Part shown: positions 25,120-42,816 of the stretch, one piece after another
Numbering within the stretch: the stretch's first letter is position 1
Layout of the letters: each line of letters opens with the position of its first letter
DNA from: Rhodocaloribacter litoris
GTDB taxonomy: Bacteria > Bacteroidota > Rhodothermia > Rhodothermales > ISCAR-4553
Direction: 5' to 3'
DNA length: 64,000 bases
Assembly: GCF_011682235.2 (NCBI RefSeq)
Contig: NZ_CP076718.1
Location: 2,867,165-2,931,164 of the forward strand
Notes under the pieces: generated by a model
Database searches by the model: none
Told to the model about the DNA's origin: nothing
What the model saw: the letters and a program-made list of their open reading frames with translations, nothing else
Position numbers and translations under genes: made by a program

Positions 25120-26910
25120 ATGAATCCGACGCAGCAAGTTCCTTCACACGGCGACCTGACCCAGGCCAACGGGCATGTGGCGACCGAGCCGGCGCCGCGT
25201 GCGCCCGAAGGGCCCCGCATGAGCGGGGCGGAGATCTTCGTCCGCAGCCTCGAAGCCGAGGGCGTCGAGGTGGTCTTCGGCCATCCCGGGGGGGCCGTCA
25301 TCAAGATCTATGACGAGATGGCCCGCCTGAAGCCGCGCTTCGAGCACGTGCTCGTGCGGCACGAGCAGGGCGGCACCCATGCCGCCGAAGGGTATGCGAA
25401 GGCCACCGGCAAGGTGGGGACGGTGCTGGTGACCAGCGGCCCCGGCGCCACCAACACCGTCACCGGCATCGCCGACGCCTTCATGGACTCGGTGCCCATC
25501 GTGGTCTTCACCGGGCAGGTGCCCACGGCGCTGATCGGGGGCGATGCGTTTCAGGAGACCGACATCATCGGCGTCACCCGCTCGATCACCAAGCACAGCT
25601 TCCAGGTGCGGCGGGCCGCCGACCTGGCGCCGACGATCAAGGCCGCCTACCACATTGCCCGCACCGGGCGGCCCGGCCCGGTCGTGGTGGATCTGCCCAA
25701 GGACATCCTCATGGAAGAGGCCGTCTTCGAATATCCCGAGACGGTGACGCTGCGGGGCTACCGGGTGCCCGAAGAACCGCTGCCCGAGAAGATCGAGCAG
25801 GCCGCCCGGATGATCCGCCAGGCGAAGCGGCCCCTGCTCTACGTGGGCGGCGGCACCATCAACGGCAACGCGGCCGAACTGCTGACGGCGCTGGCCCGCA
25901 AGGCCCGTATCCCGGTCACCACGACGCTGCACGGCCTCGGAGCCTTTCCCGAGAACGACCCCCTCTCGCTGGGCATGCTGGGGATGCATGGCACCTGGTA
26001 CGCCAACATGGCCGTACAGCACTGCGACCTCATCATTGCCGTCGGCGCCCGTTTCGACGACCGCGTCACGGGCAAGCTGGACGCCTGGGCCCCGCACGCA
26101 AAAGTCGTTCACCTCGAGATCGATCCCTCGTGCGTCTCGAAGAACGTCTATGCCGACTGTGCCGTCGTGGGGGATGTACGCCGGGCGCTCGAGCGGCTCC
26201 TGCCCCTGGTCGAGCCCAAAGACACCGCGGCCTGGCTGGCACAGATCGACGCGTGGAAGGCGCGTTGCCCGCTCACCTACCGGCAGGACGGGAAGCTCCG
26301 GCCGCAGTACGTCATCCGGCGGCTGAGCGAGCGGGCCGGCGACAACGCCGTCGTGACGACCGACGTGGGCCAGCACCAGATGTGGACGGCCCAGTTCTTC
26401 ACCTTCGTCCGGCCCCGCTCGCACATCACCTCGGGCGGTCTCGGCACGATGGGCTTCGGCTTCCCGGCGGCCCTCGGCGCGGCGATGGGGCTGCGCGGCA
26501 CCGGCGCCACCGTGGTCTCCATCAACGGCGACGGCGGCTTCCTGATGAACGCCCAGGAGCTGCGCGTGGCGGCCAAGTACCGGCTGCCCATCAAGATCGC
26601 CGTCATGAACAACGGCTATCTGGGCATGGTGCGGCAGTGGCAGGAGCTGTTCCACGAGGAGCGCTACAGCCACACCGACCTCACCGACACCAACCCCGAC
26701 TTCGTCAAGCTGGCCGAGGCGTTCGGCTGTGTGGGCCTGCGGGCCACTACGCCGGAGGAGGCCGACGCCGTCATCGAAGCCGCCTGGCAGGTGCACGACC
26801 GGCCCGTGCTCATGGAGTTCGTCGTGCCCAAGGAGGAGATGGTCTTCCCCATGGTGCCCGCCGGCGCCGCCACCGACGACATGATCGTCCAGCGCTTCCG
26901 CGACGAATGA
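25120..26910 (+). CDS. ilvB: acetolactate (acetohydroxyacid) synthase, large catalytic subunit
   Basis: The TPP- and FAD-dependent first common enzyme of valine, leucine and isoleucine synthesis; it condenses pyruvate with pyruvate or 2-oxobutyrate. Of 596 residues, the N-terminal VVFGHPGGAVIKIYD and the catalytic Glu in VRHEQGGTHAAEGYAKATG are seen, then GPGATNTVTGIADA, and the C-terminal TPP motif INGDGGFLMNAQEL to MNNGYLGMVRQWQELFHEERYSHTD, typical of anabolic AHAS. A hydrophilic N-terminal extension of about 35 residues precedes the first domain. The regulatory subunit gene follows after 65 bp. Confidence 0.96.
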   Translation: MNPTQQVPSHGDLTQANGHVATEPAPRAPEGPRMSGAEIFVRSLEAEGVEVVFGHPGGAVIKIYDEMARLKPRFEHVLVRHEQGGTHAAEGYAKATGKVGTVLVTSGPGATNTVTGIADAFMDSVPIVVFTGQVPTALIGGDAFQETDIIGVTRSITKHSFQVRRAADLAPTIKAAYHIARTGRPGPVVVDLPKDILMEEAVFEYPETVTLRGYRVPEEPLPEKIEQAARMIRQAKRPLLYVGGGTINGNAAELLTALARKARIPVTTTLHGLGAFPENDPLSLGMLGMHGTWYANMAVQHCDLIIAVGARFDDRVTGKLDAWAPHAKVVHLEIDPSCVSKNVYADCAVVGDVRRALERLLPLVEPKDTAAWLAQIDAWKARCPLTYRQDGKLRPQYVIRRLSERAGDNAVVTTDVGQHQMWTAQFFTFVRPRSHITSGGLGTMGFGFPAALGAAMGLRGTGATVVSINGDGGFLMNAQELRVAAKYRLPIKIAVMNNGYLGMVRQWQELFHEERYSHTDLTDTNPDFVKLAEAFGCVGLRATTPEEADAVIEAAWQVHDRPVLMEFVVPKEEMVFPMVPAGAATDDMIVQRFRDE

Positions 26911-26936
26911 GCCGGCCCACGCCCCCATCTGCCCAT

Positions 26937-26964
26937 TTGCAATCTGCAACCTGCAACCTGCGAT
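26937..26964 (+). repeat. heptamer tandem repeat before ilvN
   Basis: Four consecutive 7-mers: TTGCAAT, CTGCAAC, CTGCAAC, CTGCGAT. They end 11 nt before the ilvN start. A similar array precedes gltD (40025-40059). Confidence 0.8.
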
Positions 26965-26975
26965 TCCCACCCGCC

Positions 26976-27557
26976 ATGTCCGCGACCGAACTGAACCTGA
27001 CCCAGCAGCAGGTGCTGCGCAAGAAAGCCAACGGCGAGACGGTGCTGCCCGATGCGCCCGAGACGCCGCGCCGGCACGTCATCGCCGTGCTCCTGGAGAA
27101 CCACGTCGGCGCGCTCAACCGCGTCGTCAACCTGTTCTCGGCCCGCAACTTCAACCTCGAGAGCGTGACCGTCGGGGTGACGGAAGATCCCGCTGTCTCG
27201 CGCCTGACGATCGTCACCTCGGGCACACGCCGCCAGATCAAGCAGGTGCTCCGCCTGCTCGACCGCCTGCTCGACACGCTCTCGGTCGAAGACCTCGACC
27301 CCGACGCCCTCGTCGAGCGCGAGCTGTGCCTGCTCCGCATCGGCTACACGAAGGCCAACCGGGCCGAGCTGATGGACATCGCCGACATCTTCCGCGCCCG
27401 CGTGGTCGACGTGACGCCCGAGACGATGACGTTCGAAGTGACCGGGCCGGCGGCCAAGGTGAACGCCTTCGTCGGGATGATGCGCCCGCACGGTATCGTG
27501 GAGATGGCCCGCAGCGGCCGCGTGGCCATGCGCCGCGCCCTCGCCTACGGCGACTGA
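26976..27557 (+). CDS. ilvN: acetolactate synthase, small regulatory subunit
   Basis: A 193-residue regulatory subunit with an N-terminal ACT domain (HVIAVLLENHVGALNRVVNLFSARNFNLESVTVGVTEDPAVSRLTIV) and the C-terminal ALS_ss_C region (RELCLLRIGYTKANRAELMDIADIFRARVVDVTPETMTFEVTG). It activates IlvB and binds valine for feedback inhibition. About 30 hydrophilic residues precede the ACT domain. The ATG at 26976 follows the heptamer repeat. Confidence 0.95.
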   Translation: MSATELNLTQQQVLRKKANGETVLPDAPETPRRHVIAVLLENHVGALNRVVNLFSARNFNLESVTVGVTEDPAVSRLTIVTSGTRRQIKQVLRLLDRLLDTLSVEDLDPDALVERELCLLRIGYTKANRAELMDIADIFRARVVDVTPETMTFEVTGPAAKVNAFVGMMRPHGIVEMARSGRVAMRRALAYGD

Positions 27558-29737
<2,180 letters not shown>

Positions 29738-29924
29738 TCGGATTGCGATGTTTTCGCGGACGGCGCACGCTTCGACTTAGCGGGCGTCCGGTGTGCCGGG
29801 GCCCCCGGGCCGCATGCCGGACGCTTCCCCCGATACGGCCCCGCCGCTGCCACGGGCCGTCTTGATGCGAACGTATCCCGCAATCCTGTCGAAGCAAACG
29901 GACACGGCACGTGTCCAGATCATC
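29738..29924 (+). promoter_or_regulatory. structured 187-bp leuB-leuA spacer
   Basis: Two inverted repeats stand out. GCGTCCGG (29784-29791) pairs with CCGGACGC (29817-29824) around a GC-rich core. GGACACG (29900-29906) pairs with CGTGTCC (29910-29916) with a 3-nt loop, and this second stem ends 8 nt before the leuA ATG, where it could mask initiation. Neither has a T-run. Their function is unknown. Confidence 0.45.
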
Positions 29925-31594
<1,670 letters not shown>

Positions 31595-31598
<4 letters not shown>

Positions 31599-32887
31599 CG
31601 ATCACCGAGAAGATTCTGGCCCGGCATGCCGGGCGCGACCGTGTCGCCCCCGGAGACAACATCTGGGTGGAAGTGGACGTGCTCATGACGCACGACGTCT
31701 GCGGGCCGCCCACCATCGAGATCTTCAAACGCGAGTTCGGCGAGCACGCCCGCGTCTGGGACCGGGAAAAGGTGGTCATCATCCCGGACCACTACATCTT
31801 CACGAAGAACCACCACGCCAACCGCAACGTCGAGATCCTGCGGGCTTTTGCCGCGGAGCAGGACCTGCCGCACTACTACGACGTGGGCACCGAGCGGTAC
31901 AAGGGGGTCTGCCACATGGCCCTGGCCGAGGAGGGGTTCAACCGCCCCGGTTCGCTGCTCGTGGGCACGGACAGCCACACCTGCACCTCGGGCGCCTTCG
32001 GCATGTTCTCCACCGGCATCGGCAACACCGACGCGGCGCTCGTCATGGGCACGGGTAAGCTCTGGCTGAAGGTGCCCGAGACGATGAAGTTCGTCTTCGA
32101 GGGCAGCCTGCCGCCCTACCTCATGGCGAAAGACCTGATCCTGACCGTCATCGGGGACATCGGCTGCGACGGGGCCACCTACCGGGCGCTCGAGTTCGAC
32201 GGCGAGGCCGTCTACGACCTGCCCGTGCACGAGCGCATGACGCTCACGAACATGGCCATCGAGGCCGGGGGCAAGAGCGGCATCATCGCGCCCGACGAGA
32301 AGATCTTCGAGTACGTCCGGGCCCGCACCGACGCGCCGTTCGAGCCGGTCTACGGCGATCCGGATGCGCGTTACCACACCTTCCGGGTCTACGACGTGAC
32401 CACGATGGAGCCGGTCGTGGCCAAGCCGCACAGCCCGGACAACCGCGCCGCCGTCAGCGAGGTGGCCGGCACCCGGCTGGACCGCGCCTACATCGGCTCG
32501 TGCACCGGCGGCAAGCTGGAAGACTTCGAGGCGGCGGCGCGCATCCTGAAGGGGGAGGAGGTGGTCATCGATACGTTCATCGTGCCGGCGACGACCCACA
32601 TCGCCCGGCAGCTCCACACCACCACCCTCGATGGTGTCTCGCTCTACGAAATCTTCGAGCGGGCCGGATGCCAGATCGGCAAAGCCAGCTGTGCCGCGTG
32701 CCTGGGTGGGCCGGTCGACACGTTCGGCCGCACGCACGGCTCGGAGGTCGTCATCTCGACGACCAACCGGAATTTCCCGGGCCGGATGGGTTCGAAGCAG
32801 GCCTCGGTCTACCTGGCCTCGCCGCTGACGGTGGCCGCCTCGGCCCTCACCGGGGTCATCACCGACCCCCGGACGGTGCTCGTCTAG
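31595..32887 (+). CDS. leuC: 3-isopropylmalate dehydratase large subunit (HacA/LeuC2 type)
   Basis: With LeuD, this 4Fe-4S aconitase-family enzyme isomerises 2- to 3-isopropylmalate and hydrates citraconate in the citramalate route. The cluster ligands are visible as GTDSHTCTSGAF, and GCQIGKASCAACLGGP (CxxC). The 430-residue length and the IPDHYIFTKN segment match the shorter archaeal or homoaconitase-like subgroup, not the 466-residue E. coli type. It overlaps leuA by 4 nt and is separated from leuD by an unusual 236-bp spacer. Confidence 0.94.
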
Positions 32888-33123
32888 GGGACAGGCTCCG
32901 TCACATAAACCTCCACGGAGGCTACCTCCCTCGGTCCCTCGGGGCGCCTCCTCCCTCGCACGGCGTGGGGACGGTTCGTCAGGCCGCCGCGGCCGTTGCC
33001 GCGATGAGACGGATCGCCCTGTGCGGGGAGGAGGTAGCCGGAGGGGGGCGATGGGCGGGGGGGCAGCCCGCCAAGGAACCTGCATGCTCCCGATCCCTGC
33101 CTACACACGAACGAAAGCCAGCC
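32888..33123 (+). repeat. 236-bp leuC-leuD spacer with long inverted repeats
   Basis: No gene is seen. GGCTACCTCC (32920-32929) is exactly complementary to GGAGGTAGCC (33030-33039). The same 3' arm could also pair, imperfectly, with CCTCCTCCCTCGCAC (32947-32961), so two alternative folds are possible. CCTCCACGGAGG (32910-32921) is a small hairpin. The spacer begins directly after the leuC stop with GGGGACAGGCTCCGTCAC. It may be a REP-like insertion or an internal control element. Confidence 0.5.
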
Positions 33124-33687
33124 ATGGAAGCCATCATCAAGGGACAAGCCTACGTTGTGGGCGATGCGATCGACACGGATCAGATCATTCCGGCGCAGCA
33201 CCTGGTCTACAGCCTTTCCGACCCGGAAGAACGGCGTTTCTACGGGCGCTATGCGCTCAGCGGCGTACCGCCGGAAGGACAGGGGTTGCCGTTCGGGCAC
33301 CGGCCTTTCACCCCGCCGGACGCCTTCACGAGCCCGTACCGGATCGTGGTGGCCGGGAGCAACTTCGGATGCGGTTCTTCGCGGGAGCATGCGCCGTTCG
33401 CCCTGGCCGAGGCCGGGTGCGCCGCCGTCGTGGCCGAGAGCTATGCCCGCATCTTCTACCGCAATGCCGTCGGAGGCGGGTTCCTCGTCCCCTTCGAGAG
33501 CACCGAGCGGCTCGTCGAGCGCATCCGCACGGGGGATATCCTCTCGATCGATACGCAGGTGGGCACCCTGGCCAATGAAACCACCGGCGAGACGTTCTTG
33601 CTCAAACCGCTCGGCGACGTGGCCGACATCCTGCGTGCCGGCGGCATCTTCAACTATGCCCGCCAGGCCGGTCTCATCCCTGCCTGA
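33124..33687 (+). CDS. leuD: 3-isopropylmalate dehydratase small subunit
   Basis: The swivelling-domain subunit partner of LeuC. In 187 residues, GDAIDTDQIIPAQHL, VVAGSNFGCGSSREHAPFAL (substrate-binding Ser/Arg loop) and ESYARIFYRNAVGGGFLV are recognisable. The size matches the HacB/LeuD2 type that pairs with the shorter LeuC. It starts after the structured spacer and is 32 bp from cimA. Confidence 0.95.
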   Translation: MEAIIKGQAYVVGDAIDTDQIIPAQHLVYSLSDPEERRFYGRYALSGVPPEGQGLPFGHRPFTPPDAFTSPYRIVVAGSNFGCGSSREHAPFALAEAGCAAVVAESYARIFYRNAVGGGFLVPFESTERLVERIRTGDILSIDTQVGTLANETTGETFLLKPLGDVADILRAGGIFNYARQAGLIPA

Positions 33688-33719
33688 TCCCCGTGCCACC
33701 CCAACAACGGACCGTTCAC

Positions 33720-35375
33720 ATGCCGCACGCCATCGAACTGTTCGACACCACGCTTCGGGACGGGACGCAGGGGGAACACGTTTCCCTCTCCGCCCGCGAC
33801 AAGCTTCGCATCGCCCGCCGCCTGGACGCCTTCGGCATCGACCTGATCGAAGGGGGGTGGCCCGGCTCGAACCCGAAGGACCAGGCCTTCTTCGAGCAGG
33901 CCCGGGACGTTGCCTGGCGGCATGCCCGCCTGTGTGCCTTCGGCTCGACGCGGCGCGTGCAGTTCGCGCCCGAAGACGATCCCAACCTGGCGGCCATGCT
34001 GGCGGCCGGCACGCCCGTCGTGTCGATCTTCGGCAAAAGCTGGACGCTGCATGCCGAGGTGGCACTCGGCGTCAGCCGTGACGAGAACCTCGACCTGATC
34101 GCTTCGTCGGTGGCCTATCTGAAGGCACAGGGGAAGCACGTCGTCTACGACGCGGAGCACTTCTTCGACGGGTATGCCGACGACCCGGCCTATGCGCTGG
34201 CGACGCTGGAGGCCGCCGCCGAGGCCGGGGCCGACGTGCTGGTGCTCTGCGACACGAACGGCGGTACGCTGCCGCAGGCCGTCTACGAGGTGGTGCGGGA
34301 GGTCTGCACCCGCTTCGACCGGCCCGTCGGCATCCACGCCCACAACGACGGCGGGTGCGCCGTGGCCAACACGCTGATGGCCGTGCAGGCCGGTGCCCGG
34401 CACGTGCAGGGCACCATCGGCGGCATCGGCGAGCGCTGCGGCAACGCCGACCTGTGCGCCGTCATCCCGGGGTTGCAGCTCAAGCTGGGTTACGACTGCG
34501 TGGCCCCCGCCCAGCTCCGCGGGTTGACCGAGCTGGCCCATTTCGTGCAGGAGGTAGCCAACCTGGATCCGGTCGACCGGGCCCCCTACGTGGGCCGGAG
34601 TGCCTTCGCCCATAAGGGCGGGGTGCACGTCTCGGCCGTGATGAAAGAACCCCGGGCCTACGAGCACCTGGAACCCGAAACCATCGGCAACCGGCGGCGG
34701 GTGCTGGTCTCCGACCTTTCGGGGCGCAGCAACGTGCGCTACAAGGCCGCCGAGCTGGGCCTGAAGCTCACCGAAGCGGAAGCCGCCCTGGCCGTCCGGC
34801 GCATCAAGGAGCTGGAACACCACGGGTATGAGTTCGAGGGGGCCGAGGCCTCCTTCGAGCTGCTGCTGCGGGCCGTGCAGGGCGAGGCCGTCTCGTTCTT
34901 CGAGTTGGAACGCCTGCGCGTGCGTAGCGACATCCAGGACGTGGATCGCGTGGAGCGGTCGTCACGGGTCTCGTCCTCCGAGGCCCTCCCGGCCGGCAGC
35001 TGCACCGAGGCAACGATCGTCGTGCGCGTGGGGGGGCGGCGCGAGCTGGCCGTGGCCGAGGGGACCGGTCCCGTCGATGCCCTCTCGAACGCCCTCCGGC
35101 AGGTGCTCGCCGGCTGTTTCCCGAGCCTGGAGCGCGTGCGTCTTTCCGACTACAAAGTCCGGGTCGTCAATCCCGAAGAGGGTACCGGCGCCGCCGTGCG
35201 CGTGCTCGTCGAGCACCGGGACGACACGCGGAGCTGGGTGACCGTCGGCGTCTCGTCGAACATCCTCGACGCGAGCTGGCGGGCCCTGGCCGACGGCATC
35301 CGCTATTACCTGTGGCTCGTGCATCCGGCGGAGGCGTCGCCTTCCCGGGCCGCCGTGGAGCCGGCCCCTGCCTGA
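33720..35375 (+). CDS. cimA: (R)-citramalate synthase
   Basis: A LeuA-family enzyme of the CimA group (551 residues). It condenses pyruvate with acetyl-CoA to citramalate, which LeuCD and LeuB turn into 2-oxobutyrate, so isoleucine can be made without threonine dehydratase. Visible are [35 protein letters not shown] (diagnostic of CimA/HCS-type sequences), [16 protein letters not shown] (HxH) and [12 protein letters not shown], then [12 protein letters not shown], and a C-terminal regulatory domain after residue 390 that would bind isoleucine. Its position after leuD and the lack of ilvA in the window support this over a second isopropylmalate synthase. Confidence 0.92.
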   Translation: MPHAIELFDTTLRDGTQGEHVSLSARDKLRIARRLDAFGIDLIEGGWPGSNPKDQAFFEQARDVAWRHARLCAFGSTRRVQFAPEDDPNLAAMLAAGTPVVSIFGKSWTLHAEVALGVSRDENLDLIASSVAYLKAQGKHVVYDAEHFFDGYADDPAYALATLEAAAEAGADVLVLCDTNGGTLPQAVYEVVREVCTRFDRPVGIHAHNDGGCAVANTLMAVQAGARHVQGTIGGIGERCGNADLCAVIPGLQLKLGYDCVAPAQLRGLTELAHFVQEVANLDPVDRAPYVGRSAFAHKGGVHVSAVMKEPRAYEHLEPETIGNRRRVLVSDLSGRSNVRYKAAELGLKLTEAEAALAVRRIKELEHHGYEFEGAEASFELLLRAVQGEAVSFFELERLRVRSDIQDVDRVERSSRVSSSEALPAGSCTEATIVVRVGGRRELAVAEGTGPVDALSNALRQVLAGCFPSLERVRLSDYKVRVVNPEEGTGAAVRVLVEHRDDTRSWVTVGVSSNILDASWRALADGIRYYLWLVHPAEASPSRAAVEPAPA

Positions 35376-35428
35376 CCGGCCGCCATCGTCCCCCGTTTCC
35401 GTTCCACATCAAAAAGCAGGAGGTTCAC

Positions 35429-39985
<4,557 letters not shown>

Positions 39986-40024
39986 GGGGATCCCGCGCCG
40001 GCCAGACCCCGGCCCGCCTCCATC

Positions 40025-40059
40025 CTCCAATCTTCGATCTTCGATCTGCAATCTGCAAT
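40025..40059 (+). repeat. heptamer tandem repeat before gltD
   Basis: Five consecutive 7-mers: CTCCAAT, CTTCGAT, CTTCGAT, CTGCAAT, CTGCAAT, ending 6 nt before the gltD ATG. The period and consensus (CTkCrAy) match the array before ilvN. Confidence 0.85.
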
Positions 40060-40065
40060 CCAGAT

Positions 40066-41529
40066 ATGGGCAAGCCGACCGGATTTATCGAATACCCGCG
40101 TGAGATGCCGCCGCGCCGTCCGGTGAAGGAGCGCGTGCGGGACTACCGTGACATCTACGCGCCGTTTCCCGAGGAGAAAGTGCAGACGCAGGCCGCCCGG
40201 TGCATGGATTGCGGCGTGCCGTTCTGCCAGAGCGGGTGCCCCCTCGGCAACGTCATCCCGGACTGGAACGACCTGGTCTACCGGGGGCGCTGGCGCGAAG
40301 CCTTCGAGCGGCTCCGGGCCACGAACAACTTCCCCGAGTTCACCGGCCGGATCTGCCCGGCGCCGTGCGAGAGTGCCTGTGTGCTCGGCCTCATCGAGCC
40401 GCCCGTGACCATCGAGCAGATCGAGCGAACCATCGCCGAGCATGCCTATGCCGAGGGCTGGGTGGTGCCGCAGCCGCCCGCGCGGCGCACCGGCAAGCGG
40501 GTGGCGGTCATCGGTTCCGGCCCGGCCGGCCTGGCCTGTGCCGACCAGCTCAACCAGGCCGGGCACACCGTCACCGTCTTCGAGCGGGACGACCGCATCG
40601 GCGGCCTGCTCCGCTATGGCATCCCCGACTTCAAGCTGGAGAAAGACGTCCTGGATCGCCGCCTGGCCGTCATGGAGGCCGAGGGCGTCGCCTTCCGCAC
40701 CGGCGCCGATGTGGGGCGGACGGTGCCCGTCGAGGCGCTGGACGACTTCGACGCGGTGGTGCTCTGCGCCGGCGCCACGAAGCCCCGCGACCTGAACGTG
40801 CCGGGGCGGGAGCTGGCCGGCATCCACTTCGCCTGGGACTACCTGCGCCGCCAGAACAAGCGCGTCGCCGGCGACGCGGTGCCGGACGACCCGACGCTCG
40901 ACGCCGCCGGGAAGGACGTCATCGTCATCGGCGGCGGCGACACCGGCAGCGACTGCGTGGGCACGGCCAACCGCCAGGGCGCCCGCTCGGTGACCCAGTT
41001 CGAGCTGATGCCCATGCCGCCCGAGACGCGCCCGCCGCACCAGCCCTGGCCCTTCTACCCGATGGTGCTGCGGACGAGCTCGTCCCACGAGGAAGGGGTG
41101 GACCGGCAGTGGAGTGTGATGACGACGGCGTTCCTCGGCACGGACGGGCACGTCGAGGCCCTGCAGACGGTGCGGGTGCGGCCCGTGCGGGAGGACGGCG
41201 GGCGGCTGCGTTTCGAGGAGGTGCCCGGCTCCGAACGCACCTGGCCGGCGGGCCTGGTGCTGCTGGCGATGGGCTACACCGGCCCCGAGCCGGACCTGCT
41301 CGACCGCCTCGGCCTCGAACGCACGCCCCGCGGCACCGTCGCCACCGACGCGCATTACCAGACGAGCCGCCCCGGCTTCTTCGCCGCCGGCGACGTGCGG
41401 CGCGGAGCCTCGCTCGTGGTGTGGGCCATCGCCGAGGGCCGCGAGGTCGCCCGCGCCGTCGACGCCCACCTGACCGGCTTCACGGCGCTGCCCGTGCGCG
41501 GCGAAGGCGACCTGCCGCTGGTGCGCTGA
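40066..41529 (+). CDS. gltD: glutamate synthase, small (beta) subunit
   Basis: GltD oxidises NADPH and passes electrons to GltB. The N-terminal cysteine motifs for two 4Fe-4S clusters are visible: [17 protein letters not shown] and [12 protein letters not shown]. Then come the FAD-binding [28 protein letters not shown], the NADPH-binding [21 protein letters not shown] and the second FAD motif [30 protein letters not shown]. Length 487 is typical. It is the last gene of the cluster. Confidence 0.96.
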   Translation: MGKPTGFIEYPREMPPRRPVKERVRDYRDIYAPFPEEKVQTQAARCMDCGVPFCQSGCPLGNVIPDWNDLVYRGRWREAFERLRATNNFPEFTGRICPAPCESACVLGLIEPPVTIEQIERTIAEHAYAEGWVVPQPPARRTGKRVAVIGSGPAGLACADQLNQAGHTVTVFERDDRIGGLLRYGIPDFKLEKDVLDRRLAVMEAEGVAFRTGADVGRTVPVEALDDFDAVVLCAGATKPRDLNVPGRELAGIHFAWDYLRRQNKRVAGDAVPDDPTLDAAGKDVIVIGGGDTGSDCVGTANRQGARSVTQFELMPMPPETRPPHQPWPFYPMVLRTSSSHEEGVDRQWSVMTTAFLGTDGHVEALQTVRVRPVREDGGRLRFEEVPGSERTWPAGLVLLAMGYTGPEPDLLDRLGLERTPRGTVATDAHYQTSRPGFFAAGDVRRGASLVVWAIAEGREVARAVDAHLTGFTALPVRGEGDLPLVR

Positions 41530-41583
41530 GCCGCCGGCTCGTGGCACCTTCGCCGGGGCGGCCCGTTTCCGCCACGACAAAAC

Positions 41584-41618
41584 AAAACGCCGCGCCCGGA
41601 GGACGGGCACGGCGTTTT
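41584..41618. terminator. bidirectional terminator between gltD and tRNA-Glu
   Basis: AAAACGCCG and CGGCGTTTT form a long stem with an inner GCCCG/CGGGC helix. On the plus strand it ends in TTTTC after gltD; on the minus strand it ends in TTTTGTTTTG after the tRNA. It can serve both. Confidence 0.85.
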
Positions 41619-41625
41619 CAGGAGG

Positions 41626-41698
41626 TACCGCGTACGGGATTTGAACCCGTGTTACCGGCGTGAGAGGCCGGCGTCCTAGACCCCTAGACGAACGCGGC
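41626..41698 (-). tRNA. tRNA-Glu (anticodon CTC)
   Basis: A complete 73-nt cloverleaf on the minus strand: acceptor GCCGCGT/ACGCGGT with a G-U first pair, D arm GTCTAGGGGTCTAGGAC, anticodon stem CCGGC/GCCGG with loop CTCTCAC, and T loop TTCAAAT. The anticodon CTC reads GAG, the main Glu codon in this GC-rich genome. The CCA end is not encoded. The G1-U72 pair is unusual for tRNA-Glu. Confidence 0.95.
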
Positions 41699-41878
41699 GT
41701 ATCGTAATGGAGCTCTTCAAAACGCGTTTTTTCGAGACGGGTTCCCTCTTCGTGGGGCTCACCCGGTCCGCTCGGGACCACGGCGTTGCAGAATTTTGGC
41801 CGATCTTCTCATTTTTAATCTGGACTCGATCTAAACAGCGGGGTATCTTCTTTTCCGGTAACAACGACGACCTGTGAT
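41699..41878. other. tRNA upstream region, no gene
   Basis: No ORF is supported. It includes the palindrome AAAACGCGTTTT and AT-richer sequence likely to hold the tRNA-Glu promoter (minus strand). A TATCTTCT box (41843-41850, plus) points toward the first 56-bp repeat. Confidence 0.4.
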
Positions 41879-41934
41879 CGCGTCGTACCGCGTGGGAAGC
41901 GGCGCCCGTCTTTGCCGGAGCAGAGGCGGGCGCC
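41879..41934 (+). repeat. 56-bp direct repeat, copy 1 (hairpin)
   Basis: Matches 42761-42816 with only two differences. It contains the stem GGCGCCCG / CGGGCGCC around an 18-nt loop. Copy 1 is followed by GTTTGTGTG, so on the plus strand it looks like an intrinsic terminator, though no gene ends before it; a short RNA starting near the TATCTTCT box is possible. Confidence 0.85.
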
Positions 41935-42000
41935 GTTTGTGTGTAACGCCTGCCGTGCCGCCCTTGAAAAGGGCGGCGGCATGGACCGGCGAAAGGGAGA

Positions 42001-42417
42001 TCATGCCGGTGGTCGTATCAGGGAGATGGTTTTCCGGCGATGTAGACGGTAGACGGAGAAGTCCTGTACGTCGAGCGTGAACACGGGCAGTTCGAGCAAC
42101 TCGGCCAGGCGAACGACACAGGCATCAGCGAAATCCATCGATTGATCGGCATACTGCTCCAGCAGGCGCATCACCTCATGGGCCTGTTCATCGAAGTGCA
42201 GGGGCGTTGTTACTCTTCCCAGGCGGATCCACCGGCGCAGGGCGGCACGGGCCCGGGGTACCCTGCCGAGCAGGTGATAGGCCTCCGTCAGTACGGCTTC
42301 ACACGTTACCAGGGGCGCTGCCAGATCGCGGGTTTGCTCCAGGGCCCAGGTATGATACCGGTCACGCGGGTTGAAGAAGGCCACGAGTGGGCCGGTATCC
42401 AGGATCGCCTGCCTCAT
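42001..42417 (-). CDS. PIN-domain ribonuclease toxin (VapC-like)
   Basis: A 138-residue PIN-domain protein. The acidic active-site residues are visible: Asp7 (ILDTGPL), Glu40 or Glu45 (TCEAVLTEA), Asp95/Asp98 (SMDFADACVV) and Asp116 (TLDVQDF). VapC toxins cleave RNA, often tRNA or rRNA, and are neutralised by the partner antitoxin. The start overlaps the antitoxin stop by 4 nt (ATGA), the standard arrangement. The pair lies between the two 56-bp repeats. Confidence 0.9.
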   Translation of the reverse strand: MRQAILDTGPLVAFFNPRDRYHTWALEQTRDLAAPLVTCEAVLTEAYHLLGRVPRARAALRRWIRLGRVTTPLHFDEQAHEVMRLLEQYADQSMDFADACVVRLAELLELPVFTLDVQDFSVYRLHRRKTISLIRPPA

Positions 42418-42680
42418 GTCCCCAGGTCGTTGAGATAGGCCCGGTTGGTAGAGAGGTCTTCCGGCCCCTCTCCCAGGTCGGCCAGCAGTGCATCGAGCCC
42501 GTGGAAGGGAGTGCCCACCGGAAAGGAAGAGGTACCGACTTCGGTGGCGAGGATCTGCTCAACGGCCCGCAGGAGGGCTTCTTCAACGGAAAGATGGGCA
42601 CGTTGGGCCAGCCGTTCGAGGGCCTGACGCTGCTCGGGTGTCAGCCGCAGGCGGATGTCGGAGGATTCGGACGAGGACAT
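42414..42680 (-). CDS. ribbon-helix-helix-like antitoxin
   Basis: An 88-residue protein with IRLRLTPEQRQALERLAQRAHLSVEEALLRAVEQIL near the N-terminus, the strand-helix-helix pattern of CopG/Arc-type DNA-binding antitoxins. The C-terminal half (PVGTPFHGLDALLADLGEGPEDLSTNRAYLNDLG) would wrap the toxin. Antitoxins of this kind repress their own operon, so an operator is expected between 42681 and 42760. Confidence 0.8.
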   Translation of the reverse strand: MSSSESSDIRLRLTPEQRQALERLAQRAHLSVEEALLRAVEQILATEVGTSSFPVGTPFHGLDALLADLGEGPEDLSTNRAYLNDLGT

Positions 42681-42760
42681 GGGAAGCGGCAGTTATCGCT
42701 TTTGTGCGAGGTAAAACGATGTATCTGTTGTGATGTTGCCGGATGACGAAATACAATCCA

Positions 42761-42816
42761 CGCGTCGTGCCGCATGGGAAGCGGCGCCCGTCTTTGCCGG
42801 AGCAGAGGCGGGCGCC
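42761..42816 (+). repeat. 56-bp direct repeat, copy 2 (hairpin)
   Basis: Near-identical to 41879-41934 (two substitutions, both before the stem). The GGCGCCCG / CGGGCGCC stem is conserved; the following sequence is TTCGTCGTTCG. With copy 1 it brackets the toxin-antitoxin pair. The rest of the 279-bp gap 42681-42959 has no gene that I can support. Confidence 0.85.

Noticed and set aside
41874-42080. ORF over the first 56-bp repeat
   Set aside because: The repeat is read in different frames in the two copies (compare 42730-42963), so it is not protein-coding.
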